Shown here: piece after piece, positions 22,990-32,460 of the stretch
Layout: each line of letters opens with the position of its first letter
How positions within the stretch are numbered: the stretch's first letter is position 1
Assembly: GCA_012845835.1 (NCBI GenBank)
Contig: JABAKD010000027.1
Span: 6,625,465 to 6,689,464 of the forward strand
Direction: 5' to 3'
Length of the DNA stretch: 64,000 nucleotides
From: Undaria pinnatifida
Taxonomy: Eukaryota > Sar > Phaeophyceae > Laminariales > Alariaceae
Translations under genes and position numbers: made by a program
Notes under the pieces: generated by a model
The model's input: only the letters and a program-made list of their open reading frames with translations
What the model was told of the DNA's origin: nothing
Databases searched by the model: none

Positions 22990-25900
22990 TGCGCCTCCCT
23001 GTCTGGTGTGCAATACGTATCTGAACGCAAATGGTCAGGATTTAATGGTACCCCTTTGAGCACCGGCAAAATCATCCGGTTAAATGTGCAGTGTTTTGCT
23101 TCGTTTTGGGTTCCCACCGTCCAACTAGCTGTCAACGCCTATATCGTACCCGATGGCGCCATGGCGCATAATATTCTTTTAGGCACAGATAGTTGGGCAC
23201 GCTTTCCAGTACGTGAGTATGTGGACGTAGGAGAAAATGAAACTATTTTAACCTTGCGTACCACGCAACATGAAAACCGTTGTGCTGACACTGTGTCATC
23301 TGCCGCGCAGCGTATGACGGCTTACACAGAATGCGTTTTCCAAACAGGACAGGAACACAGATTAGTTTTCGGTCATGACGCCCCAGTTAGTTACAGTCGT
23401 GATCATAGATATTGGATAGCAGTAAACATTGTTACATCGACCAGAGGTTGTAAAGTTTCCACTGGTTTATACTATGCTAGGCTCCGCGAAGAGTGGAGCC
23501 CGTCCGAAATTGTGGTTGATGCAAGTGGATGTCAACTACCGCTAACCCCCCTTGTAGATAGTAGTTTAGTACCTGGTGACACTTTAAGTACCAGTGTTGT
23601 CTCTTTGGTAAAAATCAATTGGGATGATGTTTCCGTGAAACCTGAGCCGCCGCCCAAAACCGCCGGCTTTTCGTCGCCCGCCCCCGGTAACATCTCTTGC
23701 GTCCAGTCGCAAGAAAACGATACCCCGCCCCAAAAATCACCACCCCCGTCCATGACAGTCAACATGTCTGAGGACCAACAATCCGCGTTCCTCAAATTAT
23801 GGGACAAAATTCCGCCCCATTTGCATGATATTAACTTCGGCATTAACCACGCCGAGTGGGGTACTGTAGAAATAGCTCAACTAGCTGATGTTTTATTGCA
23901 ATACGAACATAGGTTCTCCCGCGACAAAACCGATCTGGGCCACTGCACGGCACTTCCTTTCCGCATCGAGTTGAAGCCAGGCACGCGCCCGATCAAACAA
24001 CGGCCGTACCGACGTAATCCGGCCATCAACGCAAAAGTTCAGATAGAAATTGATAAGCTGTTAGCTGCAGGTGTTCTGCGCAAATCGAACTCTAACTGGG
24101 CTTCGCCCCTTGTGGTGGTTATGAAAAAAGACGGTAACATCCGTTTGACTTGTAACTATCAGCGATTAAATGACGCGACGATAATTCCCGTATTACCGCT
24201 GCCGTCTATCAACGAACTGCTCGACTCGTTGGGTGGTTCCACCGTATTTTCTGTTTTAGATTTAGCTAGTGGATTTTTCCAGGCCGCGATAGAGCCTGAT
24301 AGTATTCCTTTAACAGCGGTATGCACACAAACTGGTTTGTATGAGTGGTTACGTATGCCTATGGGTACCAGCGGTAGCCCTGGGTGTTTCCAGCGCCTAA
24401 TGACTCAAGTATGTGAAGGTTTGCAACGCGTACAGTTATACCTCGACGACATTGTGGTGCATTCCAAATCTGCTTCGCACCACGTCACCGATTTACGTGG
24501 ATTTTTAGCTAGATTGACCGAGTATAATTTGAAGTTAGCACCGAAAAAGACGCACATCGGCGCCCCTGAAGTTCAATTCCTTGGTCATTTAGTAACGCCT
24601 TTTGGTGTAAGCCCGGACCCGAAAAAAATTGACGCGATGTTGAAAATGCCTATGCCTTCCACGAAAGGAGAGCTGCGTTCATTGTTGGGTAGTGTTTCAT
24701 ACTTGCGGAAATTTTTGCCTGGGTTGTCCACGTCGATTAAGGATCTGCATGCTTTGTTGTGTAAAGATGTACGCTTCGAGTTTACCGATCACCATGCTGC
24801 GATCACGAAGAAAGTTTTACAACAATTAGTCAGCTCTGAGGTGTTGGCGTTTCCGGACTATGACGCCGCTATCGACGGCACCCGGAAGATTCAGTTGGTT
24901 ACCGATGCATCGAAAGAAGGTTTTGGTGCGGTGCTAGAGCAAAAACAAGTAGATGGAAAAACTCGGCCTTTGGTTTATATTAGTCGCACCACCCTCCCTA
25001 ACGAAAAAAACTGGGACACTTCCGATTTAGAGTGCGGTGCTTTAGTTTGGGCTATTAAGAAATTACGCGTTTTTCTGTACGGAATTCCGTTTGAAGCGTA
25101 TACCGATCACCAACCATTATTGTCATTTATTGCTATGGGTGAAAAGAAACCTCGCGTTCACCGTATGTGTAACATTCTTAAAGCGTACCAGTTTTCGTTA
25201 GGTTTTCGACCGGGTAAGCACAATCAAGTAGCAGATGCGTTATCGCGCCTACCGTTGCCTGCCACAGCGGATGATTTTGGTAAATGTCGACTCATCGAGC
25301 CGGGAGATGTTGAGGTTTATTTTATAGGTGCGAGCGGTATTCACAACGCACGGTTTCTGAGCGACAAATCAGCGAGCGACACCCCCGCAGTCCAAGTTGC
25401 TAACATCGTGCCGTTTCCGTCTAATTGTCCTTTAGTGTCGTCGTGCCAACCGACGACAGACGATGTAGCCGAGCGATTATGGTTCACAGTGCAAAATGAG
25501 TTGCCCCGCGTTCCCGAATATAGTGCGATGTCACACACCGCCAGCTCGGAAATAGTTGATTGTGCCCGTGTTGAGCGCGATGTACTGAGCGGTCAGTTAG
25601 AGCCGGGAGTGGTTTTATACGGTTCTCAGTTAGTTGCGAGTACCAACGTGCGAGCAAACCTTGTTGCCGCTACCGATGAGTGCCGCCTGGCACCCATTAA
25701 CCCTCCCGCCCCTATGCATACCGCCAGCGATGTTTCCGACTCCTCGGTTACGCCCGCAGCCGACGCCGACGCGAACGGCTCCTCATCCGTTGCAGCCGAC
25801 CCACTAGCTGCAGCGCATCGTTTTGGTGAGACTTTGTGCCAACGCCGCGACGTTGAGTGGGCTTCCGCTCAGCAAGAAGATCCCCTTGCCCGCGCCTCAA

Positions 25901-27921
25901 TCCGGTATGTGCAACATGAGAATGACGGGTCGACAGAGAATTTTTCGATGTCCGAACTAGAACATAGTAAATTTGATATCCAACAGGTTAAACGAATAGC
26001 TAGTCAAGGTGCCCTGTTAGAGCTGTCTACCGGCGCCGTCCTGCTTGTAAAACGCGAAACAACACCGCCCGCCCGCCGCCCCGCGCGAGTTAGTGGTAAG
26101 TTCAAGCGTTTATTAGGTGATGAAAACACACGCGTCTATGTTCCGTTTTTGTTACGCCCTTGGGCATTAGATTCCGTACACAAAGAAGGCTTCCATCTCG
26201 GTGAAAACGTCACGTTGGCATCGGCCGAACGATATTATTGGTGGATCGGCATGTCCGCGAGTGTGAAATGGTGGATCCGTCATTGTATTGTTTGTCAAGC
26301 CGCGAAATCTTCCCGCCGAGCGCCGCGTTGGCCGTTGATTTCACTCCCGCTTCCATCTTCGCCCGGGGAGATGGTATCGTTCGATATTTTAGGGCCTCTG
26401 CCAAAAACAAAGAACGGCAATAAGTATATCCTTTTAATTGTAGACCTATTTAGTCGTCATGCAGAACCATACGCCCTATCAGCAGAAGAAAAGACAGCTA
26501 AAGGTTGTGCTAATAAACTAGCAAACGAGTATGTTACGAGATGGGGATGCCCGAAATTATTGCTTTCCGATAGAGGAGCGGAGTTTACGGCACAGGTAGC
26601 AAAACAGGTGTATGAAATTTTAGGTTCAAAGAAACGACTTACCAGCTCTTTCCATCCACATACAAACGGTTTTGTCGAGAGGTTGAATTATACAGTACGC
26701 CAAATGTTATCGCATGTCGTAAGCTCGAGACAGAATGATTGGGATGAATATTTACTACAAGTGGTTTATGCGCACAACAACCATATCAGCAGAGCCACGG
26801 GACTTGCACCCAACGAAGTACAAATCGGTAGATACCCTCGATTACCTATGACTTTGTTGTCTTCACAAAAGAAAATAAGAGGAGTACAGAGTTTAAAGCA
26901 AGATGAGCTAGATTACTTACAACTAATGAGAAATAAACAACGCGAAGCGTTTGAATTGGTGCGAGAAAGCGATCGCATGACCAAGGAAAAACATCGCCAG
27001 AATAACGCGAAAATTGACGATATAATGCACAAACGCCCCGTGTATGAGGTTGGTCAATGGGTGTGGGTGTACGACGAACAACATACTTTAGCAACCGCAA
27101 CTGGTCAGAGAGCGTTAGATAAAGAAGCCATAGAACAACGCATAAAAGCGAAATTAGCGAATAAGTGGACAGGGCCGTACAAGATATTAGGAGTAGGACC
27201 ATGTAGAGTAGGCCAACGATTCGTAGGACCCAAGTTGTTATACTTAGACATGCCTTTCCAGAATATGGCAAACCCACGAGTATCTGTGCTTCGTTGTAAA
27301 CGCTGCTTCCACCCCCACGAGAAAGGAAATAAACCTCGTTTCCTGCCCTGGCAATTGAGTTCATACGTTTTGAACAAATTTTCGGAGTTAGCACCGCCTT
27401 TCTACCTAACAACTGACGACGTAGACATTGAGCTGGACTCACAACGTGCCAAACCGTTAAAAATAAAAGCTCATCGTTTAAACCGAGGACCGGGAGGAAC
27501 TCTTAACGTTCAGTTCGAAACCGTATGGAGAGGACACGGAACCTCGACCTGGGAGCACGAATCAAGTATGGCACAATATGACGGAGACATAGTGAGAAAG
27601 TATTGGTGTAGCGATGAGATCAACCAAGTGGGAGCTGACAATCGGCGTTACCGAACTTACCAACGCCTTGCCGCCCTCCGTGCTGACGCCCGCTCTCATG
27701 GCTCTGTATTTTGCCCCAAAGGTTATGGATTAGCTGAAAACATCAGGAACGGGCCAAAGTTGCTGACGGAAGACATGAAGGATTCCCATATATACTTCAA
27801 AATGGCCACGGAAGGATGGCAACTGGGAATAATTCAGGACGTCGACACAGGCAGCAACGTCCGGCTGCCTTACACCGTCAACTTTTTGGATTTAGAACAA
27901 CGATTCAATGTAGCATTATGA
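22990..27921 (+). CDS. Ty3/gypsy Pol polyprotein with chromodomain, 5'-truncated
   Basis: One uninterrupted frame of about 1,640 codons, open from the insertion border. Numbering from 23,008, it opens in the second half of a retropepsin (ILLGTDSW near 52) without the catalytic DTG. Next come RT (about 325-560; QLYLDDIVVHS with catalytic LDD near 477), RNase H (about 600-760; TDASKEGFGAVL, TDHQPLL, ADALSR), a 260-residue linker, and integrase with an HHCC finger (about 1058-1097; HLGEN..CIVCQ) and D-D-E core residues near 1125, 1188 and 1223 (FDILGP, LSDRGAEF, NGFVERLN). A chromodomain follows (about 1470-1535; TVWRGHGTSTWEHESSM), then a C-terminal extension ending TVNFLDLEQRFNVAL. It would reverse-transcribe and integrate element cDNA, but it cannot work alone without Gag and an active protease. 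It is more AT-rich than the decayed element at 57-62 kb. Confidence 0.95.
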   Translation, partial: CASLSGVQYVSERKWSGFNGTPLSTGKIIRLNVQCFASFWVPTVQLAVNAYIVPDGAMAHNILLGTDSWARFPVREYVDVGENETILTLRTTQHENRCADTVSSAAQRMTAYTECVFQTGQEHRLVFGHDAPVSYSRDHRYWIAVNIVTSTRGCKVSTGLYYARLREEWSPSEIVVDASGCQLPLTPLVDSSLVPGDTLSTSVVSLVKINWDDVSVKPEPPPKTAGFSSPAPGNISCVQSQENDTPPQKSPPPSMTVNMSEDQQSAFLKLWDKIPPHLHDINFGINHAEWGTVEIAQLADVLLQYEHRFSRDKTDLGHCTALPFRIELKPGTRPIKQRPYRRNPAINAKVQIEIDKLLAAGVLRKSNSNWASPLVVVMKKDGNIRLTCNYQRLNDATIIPVLPLPSINELLDSLGGSTVFSVLDLASGFFQAAIEPDSIPLTAVCTQTGLYEWLRMPMGTSGSPGCFQRLMTQVCEGLQRVQLYLDDIVVHSKSASHHVTDLRGFLARLTEYNLKLAPKKTHIGAPEVQFLGHLVTPFGVSPDPKKIDAMLKMPMPSTKGELRSLLGSVSYLRKFLPGLSTSIKDLHALLCKDVRFEFTDHHAAITKKVLQQLVSSEVLAFPDYDAAIDGTRKIQLVTDASKEGFGAVLEQKQVDGKTRPLVYISRTTLPNEKNWDTSDLECGALVWAIKKLRVFLYGIPFEAYTDHQPLLSFIAMGEKKPRVHRMCNILKAYQFSLGFRPGKHNQVADALSRLPLPATADDFGKCRLIEPGDVEVYFIGASGIHNARFLSDKSASDTPAVQVANIVPFPSNCPLVSSCQPTTDDVAERLWFTVQNELPRVPEYSAMSHTASSEIVDCARVERDVLSGQLEPGVVLYGSQLVASTNVRANLVAATDECRLAPINPPAPMHTASDVSDSSVTPAADADANGSSSVAADPLAAAHRFGETLCQRRDVEWASAQQEDPLARASIRYVQHENDGSTENFSMSELEHSKFDIQQVKRIASQGALLELSTGAVLLVKRETTPPARRPARVSGKFKRLLGDENTRVYVPFLLRPWALDSVHKEGFHLGENVTLASAERYYWWIGMSASVKWWIRHCIVCQAAKSSRRAPRWPLISLPLPSSPGEMVSFDILGPLPKTKNGNKYILLIVDLFSRHAEPYALSAEEKTAKGCANKLANEYVTRWGCPKLLLSDRGAEFTAQVAKQVYEILGSKKRLTSSFHPHTNGFVERLNYTVRQMLSHVVSSRQNDWDEYLLQVVYAHNNHISRATGLAPNEVQIGRYPRLPMTLLSSQKKIRGVQSLKQDELDYLQLMRNKQREAFELVRESDRMTKEKHRQNNAKIDDIMHKRPVYEVGQWVWVYDEQHTLATATGQRALDKEAIEQRIKAKLANKWTGPYKILGVGPCRVGQRFVGPKLLYLDMPFQNMANPRVSVLRCKRCFHPHEKGNKPRFLPWQLSSYVLNKFSELAPPFYLTTDDVDIELDSQRAKPLKIKAHRLNRGPGGTLNVQFETVWRGHGTSTWEHESSMAQYDGDIVRKYWCSDEINQVGADNRRYRTYQRLAALRADARSHGSVFCPKGYGLAENIRNGPKLLTEDMKDSHIYFKMATEGWQLGIIQDVDTGSNVRLPYTVNFLDLEQRFNVAL

Positions 27922-28946
27922 GAAGGGAATTACACGGTAGATCTGAAAGCCCCGCCTTCGTCGTGGTGTTTCCAAATGTTTGGTAGGACGAAGAGCGTAA
28001 AGCGGAGGATGGTATAGTCGGGGAGAGGATAATGGGGAGCGTACTCACCTACGGTTGACAGGATGTTTACCTAACTGTATGCGTTACATCCTGGGAGGGC
28101 CGAAGATTCAAGTATGGATGTTTGGAAACGATTTAACAGCATCATTAGTTTTTGTTGGAGATATCGTTTCAGGAAAGGGATAGTTTGATTGTTTTAGGAC
28201 GACTGAGTCAGCATTGACAAGAGTTTATCGAGCAATCGTCCGGGGAGAGTGAAGCCTGAAAACAGTACATCAACGCGCCCCCATTTTCACGTTGAGGCTA
28301 TTGGGTTGGGATAGTTGCATTGTTTGGGATTGATACAGAACCTTCCCCCCCCTTTTTGTGATTGCACCAAAGTAAGGTCCTGGAGGAAAATGGGTTTGAG
28401 TGTTTGAGTTTCATTAAAAGTTACCTGCTGAGAAATTCGGTTGTATCGAAGCCTAGAGGAGTTGCCGGGTTGCTACCCCACGCTACTTTGAGGGGCATGG
28501 GCGAGTAAGGCAGCGCTCGTGTAACACCTGGTTGGTTCTCGGTCACCGCGCACAGCACAAGATTAGTTGATTAACTAAGAGATCATTAAAATGGTAGAAG
28601 GACTCCATTGTATTTTTTTGTTTGATTGGGACGACTTCTTACTTTTCCGGAATATGCTTTTGAGTTAGTGAAACCACAGATTCCCTACTAAAAAGCAGGA
28701 TGGGCCAATGTGGTAAGAAGTTCATAGTTCGGTGGTTGATTGTCGGAAGGGGTCCGACATACGGAATAACATTAGGATCGGCAGTTCAGGGTCGGCAGAA
28801 CAAAACAAGGAACGTGCTTAGTTCCTGTCGACAATCTTGGTACGTACGCAGATTTTTATGAGGAGTGGCGCGAGATTCGTTTTGCGTACGTAGCGGCTGA
28901 ATAAGATCGAGAGGAGATTCGGAAATCAGATAGAAGCGGACCGTTT

Positions 28947-29045
28947 GTGTGAGAAGAGCCTGATCTTGAGCTGACGAATATTGATTTTTGATATATTGTG
29001 TGAGAAGAGCCTGATCTTGAGCTGACGAATATTGATTTTTGATTG
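28947..29045 (+). repeat. 51-bp tandem duplication in the element 3' region
   Basis: Two copies, at a period of 51, of a 46-base unit containing GAGAAGAGCCTGATCTTGAG and CTGACGAATATTGATTTTTG. It is mirrored in the right arm at 31,135-31,233. Confidence 0.95.
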
Positions 29046-29374
29046 CAAGAGGCAGAAAGAAATATCGATAAGAAAAGGTTCATGGTGTTTTAGAGGTTCA
29101 GTTGAATTGATAACGGTGAGTGCGAGTTCTGGTTTGTATGAACATGAGCTGAAACGGTATTATAAGGATACTTGGACGTACAAAGGCGAGCGGACCAAGT
29201 ACTGGAATAGCTAAGAGCGCAATGATTGGTTTACGTTTGAGAAGGATGGCAAGTTGTGGGTTTTTGGGGGCCGAGACTGTCGTTAGAAGTTTGGTCCGAG
29301 GGCCTGAAGATCGGAATTCGAGATACGTGATTGGTCAGAATTAATAGTGAAAAAGAGAGTATCATTTAGCAGCT

Positions 29375-30046
29375 TGTTATACGAGAGTTTTGAGCTGATT
29401 CCCCCCCCCCCTCCGGGATCAGAGCGTCTGGAACACCGGGTCTAGCAGCACCATCGTCGGCAGCGATCGAGATAGAAGTCCGTCGGCATCGATCGAGGTA
29501 GAAGCAGCGAGGTCGAGGAATCTAGGGTTGACTCAAGCGGCAAACAGCAGAAGAGTGAGGGCTGTCGAGAGAGGAGATAAGGCAAGGCAGTGTTGTTGTG
29601 TGTTTGCGTGGGTTAGGTGGATTTCAGAAGGGTTGAGACTTCGGAACTTTGGATAATACAAGAAATTGACAAGCACATTGTGAGGCAGATCGACATCGGA
29701 AAATATAAGCTGATCCTACCATCATCATCGTGACTGCAAACGTCGAACCTGTACCGGAAAGCAAAGAAGTTGTCTAACCAAACGACTAGCGAGAGGCTGT
29801 GTTGTGCTTCGTTAGAGGGCAAACGTATCCCTCGGGAGCTAAATCACCCTAAAGTAAAGGTGATCACTGGACCATAATCCAAAAGTTGATTCGTCCGGAG
29901 CAAAACGAAGAGAGCTGTTGATCTGCCATTGTTTTGACAACAAGAGTAGATCCTGTTGGGTGTGCGCAGAAATAGCGGCGACTGTTCTGTTTAGCACATC
30001 AGCTGAGCCTCTTTACCCGTGGTTTCACTGTTTGGTTAGTATAACA
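29375..30046 (+). repeat. LTR (left arm), 672 bp
   Basis: Starts TGTTATAC and ends GTATAACA, a perfect 8-bp inverted terminus with canonical TG..CA. A purine-rich GAAAAAGAGAG lies about 16 bases upstream (possible polypurine tract). Two bases after the end comes a primer-binding site starting TGG. A TATA-like AAATATAAG is near 29,700. In a normal element this would be either LTR; here it follows pol directly and is itself followed by a PBS, as at a one-LTR circle or LTR-LTR junction. Confidence 0.8.
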
Positions 30047-30048
30047 TT

Positions 30049-30093
30049 TGGCACCAAAGGAGGGGCTCGAACCCTCGACCACAAGACATGATG
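30049..30093 (+). other. Primer-binding site extended to a tRNA half copy (left)
   Basis: Read on the minus strand this is the 3' half of a tRNA: CCA (30,051-30,049), discriminator G, acceptor strand CTTTGGT, T-arm GAGGG-TTCGAGC-CCCTC, a five-base variable loop TGGTC, and anticodon stem strand TCTTG followed by the 7-base loop. A normal PBS is about 18 nt and ends before the T-loop; this one runs about 45 nt. The anticodon loop read here lacks the conserved U33, so the anticodon identity is unsafe. Confidence 0.75.
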
Positions 30094-30131
30094 TCTTGTG
30101 GTCGAGGGTTCGAGGCCCTCCTTTTGTGCCA
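30087..30131 (-). other. Primer-binding site extended to a tRNA half copy (right)
   Basis: Inverted counterpart of the left copy, with two substitutions relative to it: one in the T-loop (GAGC to GAGG) and one in the acceptor part (GGTGCC to TGTGCC). The differences show that the two arms have had separate histories since the palindrome formed, or that one carries consensus errors. Confidence 0.75.
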
Positions 30132-30133
30132 AA

Positions 30134-30805
30134 TGTTATACTAACCAAACAGTGAAACCACGGGTAAAGAGGCTCAGCTGATGTGCTAAACAGAACAGTC
30201 GCCGCTATTTCTGCGCACACCCAACAGGATCTACTCTTGTTGTCAAAACAATGGCAGATCAACAGCTCTCTTCGTTTTGCTCCGGACGAATCAACTTTTG
30301 GATTATGGTCCAGTGATCACCTTTACTTTAGGGTGATTTAGCTCCCGAGGGATACGTTTGCCCTCTAACGAAGCACAACACAGCCTCTCGCTAGTCGTTT
30401 GGTTAGACAACTTCTTTGCTTTCCGGTACAGGTTCGACGTTTGCAGTCACGATGATGATGGTAGGATCAGCTTATATTTTCCGATGTCGATCTGCCTCAC
30501 AATGTGCTTGTCAATTTCTTGTATTATCCAAAGTTCCGAAGTCTCAACCCTTCTGAAATCCACCTAACCCACGCAAACACACAACAACACTGCCTTGCCT
30601 TATCTCCTCTCTCGACAGCCCTCACTCTTCTGCTGTTTGCCGCTTGAGTCAACCCTAGATTCCTCGACCTCGCTGCTTCTACCTCGATCGATGCCGACGG
30701 ACTTCTATCTCGATCGCTGCCGACGATGGTGCTGCTAGACCCGGTGTTCCAGACGCTCTGATCCCGGAGGGGGGGGGGGAATCAGCTCAAAACTCTCGTA
30801 TAACA
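30134..30805 (-). repeat. LTR (right arm), inverted
   Basis: Exact mirror of the left LTR by the axis rule, TGTTATAC at 30,134. The two LTRs are head to head, so they cannot be the two LTRs of one conventional provirus. Confidence 0.85.
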
Positions 30806-32210
30806 AGCTGCTAAATGATACTCTCTTTTTCACTATTAATTCTGACCAATCACGTATCTCGAATTCCGATCTTCAGGCCCTCGGACCAAACTTCTAACGA
30901 CAGTCTCGGCCCCCAAAAACCCACAACTTGCCATCCTTCTCAAACGTAAACCAATCATTGCGCTCTTAGCTATTCCAGTACTTGGTCCGCTCGCCTTTGT
31001 ACGTCCAAGTATCCTTATAATACCGTTTCAGCTCATGTTCATACAAACCAGAACTCGCACTCACCGTTATCAATTCAACTGAACCTCTAAAACACCATGA
31101 ACCTTTTCTTATCGATATTTCTTTCTGCCTCTTGCAATCAAAAATCAATATTCGTCAGCTCAAGATCAGGCTCTTCTCACACAATATATCAAAAATCAAT
31201 ATTCGTCAGCTCAAGATCAGGCTCTTCTCACACAAACGGTCCGCTTCTATCTGATTTCCGAATCTCCTCTCGATCTTATTCAGCCGCTACGTACGCAAAA
31301 CGAATCTCGCGCCACTCCTCATAAAAATCTGCGTACGTACCAAGATTGTCGACAGGAACTAAGCACGTTCCTTGTTTTGTTCTGCCGACCCTGAACTGCC
31401 GATCCTAATGTTATTCCGTATGTCGGACCCCTTCCGACAATCAACCACCGAACTATGAACTTCTTACCACATTGGCCCATCCTGCTTTTTAGTAGGGAAT
31501 CTGTGGTTTCACTAACTCAAAAGCATATTCCGGAAAAGTAAGAAGTCGTCCCAATCAAACAAAAAAATACAATGGAGTCCTTCTACCATTTTAATGATCT
31601 CTTAGTTAATCAACTAATCTTGTGCTGTGCGCGGTGACCGAGAACCAACCAGGTGTTACACGAGCGCTGCCTTACTCGCCCATGCCCCTCAAAGTAGCGT
31701 GGGGTAGCAACCCGGCAACTCCTCTAGGCTTCGATACAACCGAATTTCTCAGCAGGTAACTTTTAATGAAACTCAAACACTCAAACCCATTTTCCTCCAG
31801 GACCTTACTTTGGTGCAATCACAAAAAGGGGGGGGAAGGTTCTGTATCAATCCCAAACAATGCAACTATCCCAACCCAATAGCCTCAACGTGAAAATGGG
31901 GGCGCGTTGATGTACTGTTTTCAGGCTTCACTCTCCCCGGACGATTGCTCGATAAACTCTTGTCAATGCTGACTCAGTCGTCCTAAAACAATCAAACTAT
32001 CCCTTTCCTGAAACGATATCTCCAACAAAAACTAATGATGCTGTTAAATCGTTTCCAAACATCCATACTTGAATCTTCGGCCCTCCCAGGATGTAACCCA
32101 TACAGTTAGGTAAACATCCTGTCAACCGTAGGTGAGCACGCTACCCATTATCCTCTCCCCGACTATACCATCCTCCGCTTTACGCTCTTCGTCCTACCAA
32201 ACATTTGGAA

Positions 32211-32380
32211 GGATGCAGTTCACCCTTCATGCGACTCGCCGAACACCTCATGGCGCTTCGCGCTTGGTGCAAGCATGTCTACCTGGTTGGTGAAAACCCG
32301 ACGTGCTCCGTCCTGGCATAGTAGGTATACGAGGGTCTACGGTCATACGGCTAAGGTCATGCACAAGCTGGGTACACCCC
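32211..32380 (+). repeat. Interspersed repeat R3, right half of split copy
   Basis: Resumes the R3 sequence (GATGCAGTTCACCCTTCATG, CGACTCGCCGAACACCTCA, TTCGCGCTTGGTGCAAGCA) that breaks off at 22,988. It runs into C-rich sequence and then LINE-derived sequence. Confidence 0.85.
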
Positions 32381-32460
32381 CCCCCTCCTCCCTCTTTTTC
32401 AACCCCCCGCCCCCCCGCCCCCTGAACTTAAAAACCCGCCCCCCCTCATTCAAGGTAGGG

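Larger units (their letters stand above)
22989..32210 (+). mobile_element. Truncated chromodomain Ty3/gypsy element with terminal snap-back palindrome
   Basis: A 9.2-kb insertion that splits an R3 repeat; the uninterrupted R3 copy at 8768-9060 gives the empty site. Contents in order: the C-terminal end of a retropepsin, RT, RNase H, integrase, chromodomain, a 1.45-kb 3' region, one LTR (29,375-30,046), a primer-binding site extended into a tRNA copy, and then the inverted complement of the last 2.1 kb. Gag, the protease active site and a 5' LTR are missing. No target duplication is visible at the outer junctions, and about seven host bases are lost relative to the empty site. The intact 1,600-codon frame suggests a recent event. 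Confidence 0.85.
27970..32210. repeat. 4.2-kb near-perfect palindrome, axis at 30,090
   Basis: Positions p and 60,180-p are complementary from 27,970/32,210 to the centre, giving arms of 2,120 bp with no indel seen. The C-runs near 28,345 and 29,401 have the same length in both arms. I noted about five substitutions: three near the outer ends (around 28,036-28,090) and two near the centre (30,056 and 30,065 against their partners). The axis is the middle base of CAAGACATGATGTCTTG. Open frames in the arms mirror each other and have no domain features. Confidence 0.97.

Noticed and set aside
30049-30131. A functional tRNA gene at the palindrome centre
   Set aside because: Only a 3' half is represented on each side, the 5' acceptor and D-arm are absent, and the loop lacks U33. 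It is a primer-binding site copy.
29375-30805. The two LTRs as the ends of one conventional provirus
   Set aside because: They are head to head with only 87 bases between them, and both are followed by a PBS pointing inward.
28856-31324. Mirrored ORFs of 60-87 codons in the palindrome arms
   Set aside because: They occur in pairs because of the inverted repeat, lack motifs and lie in the element's 3' region and LTRs.
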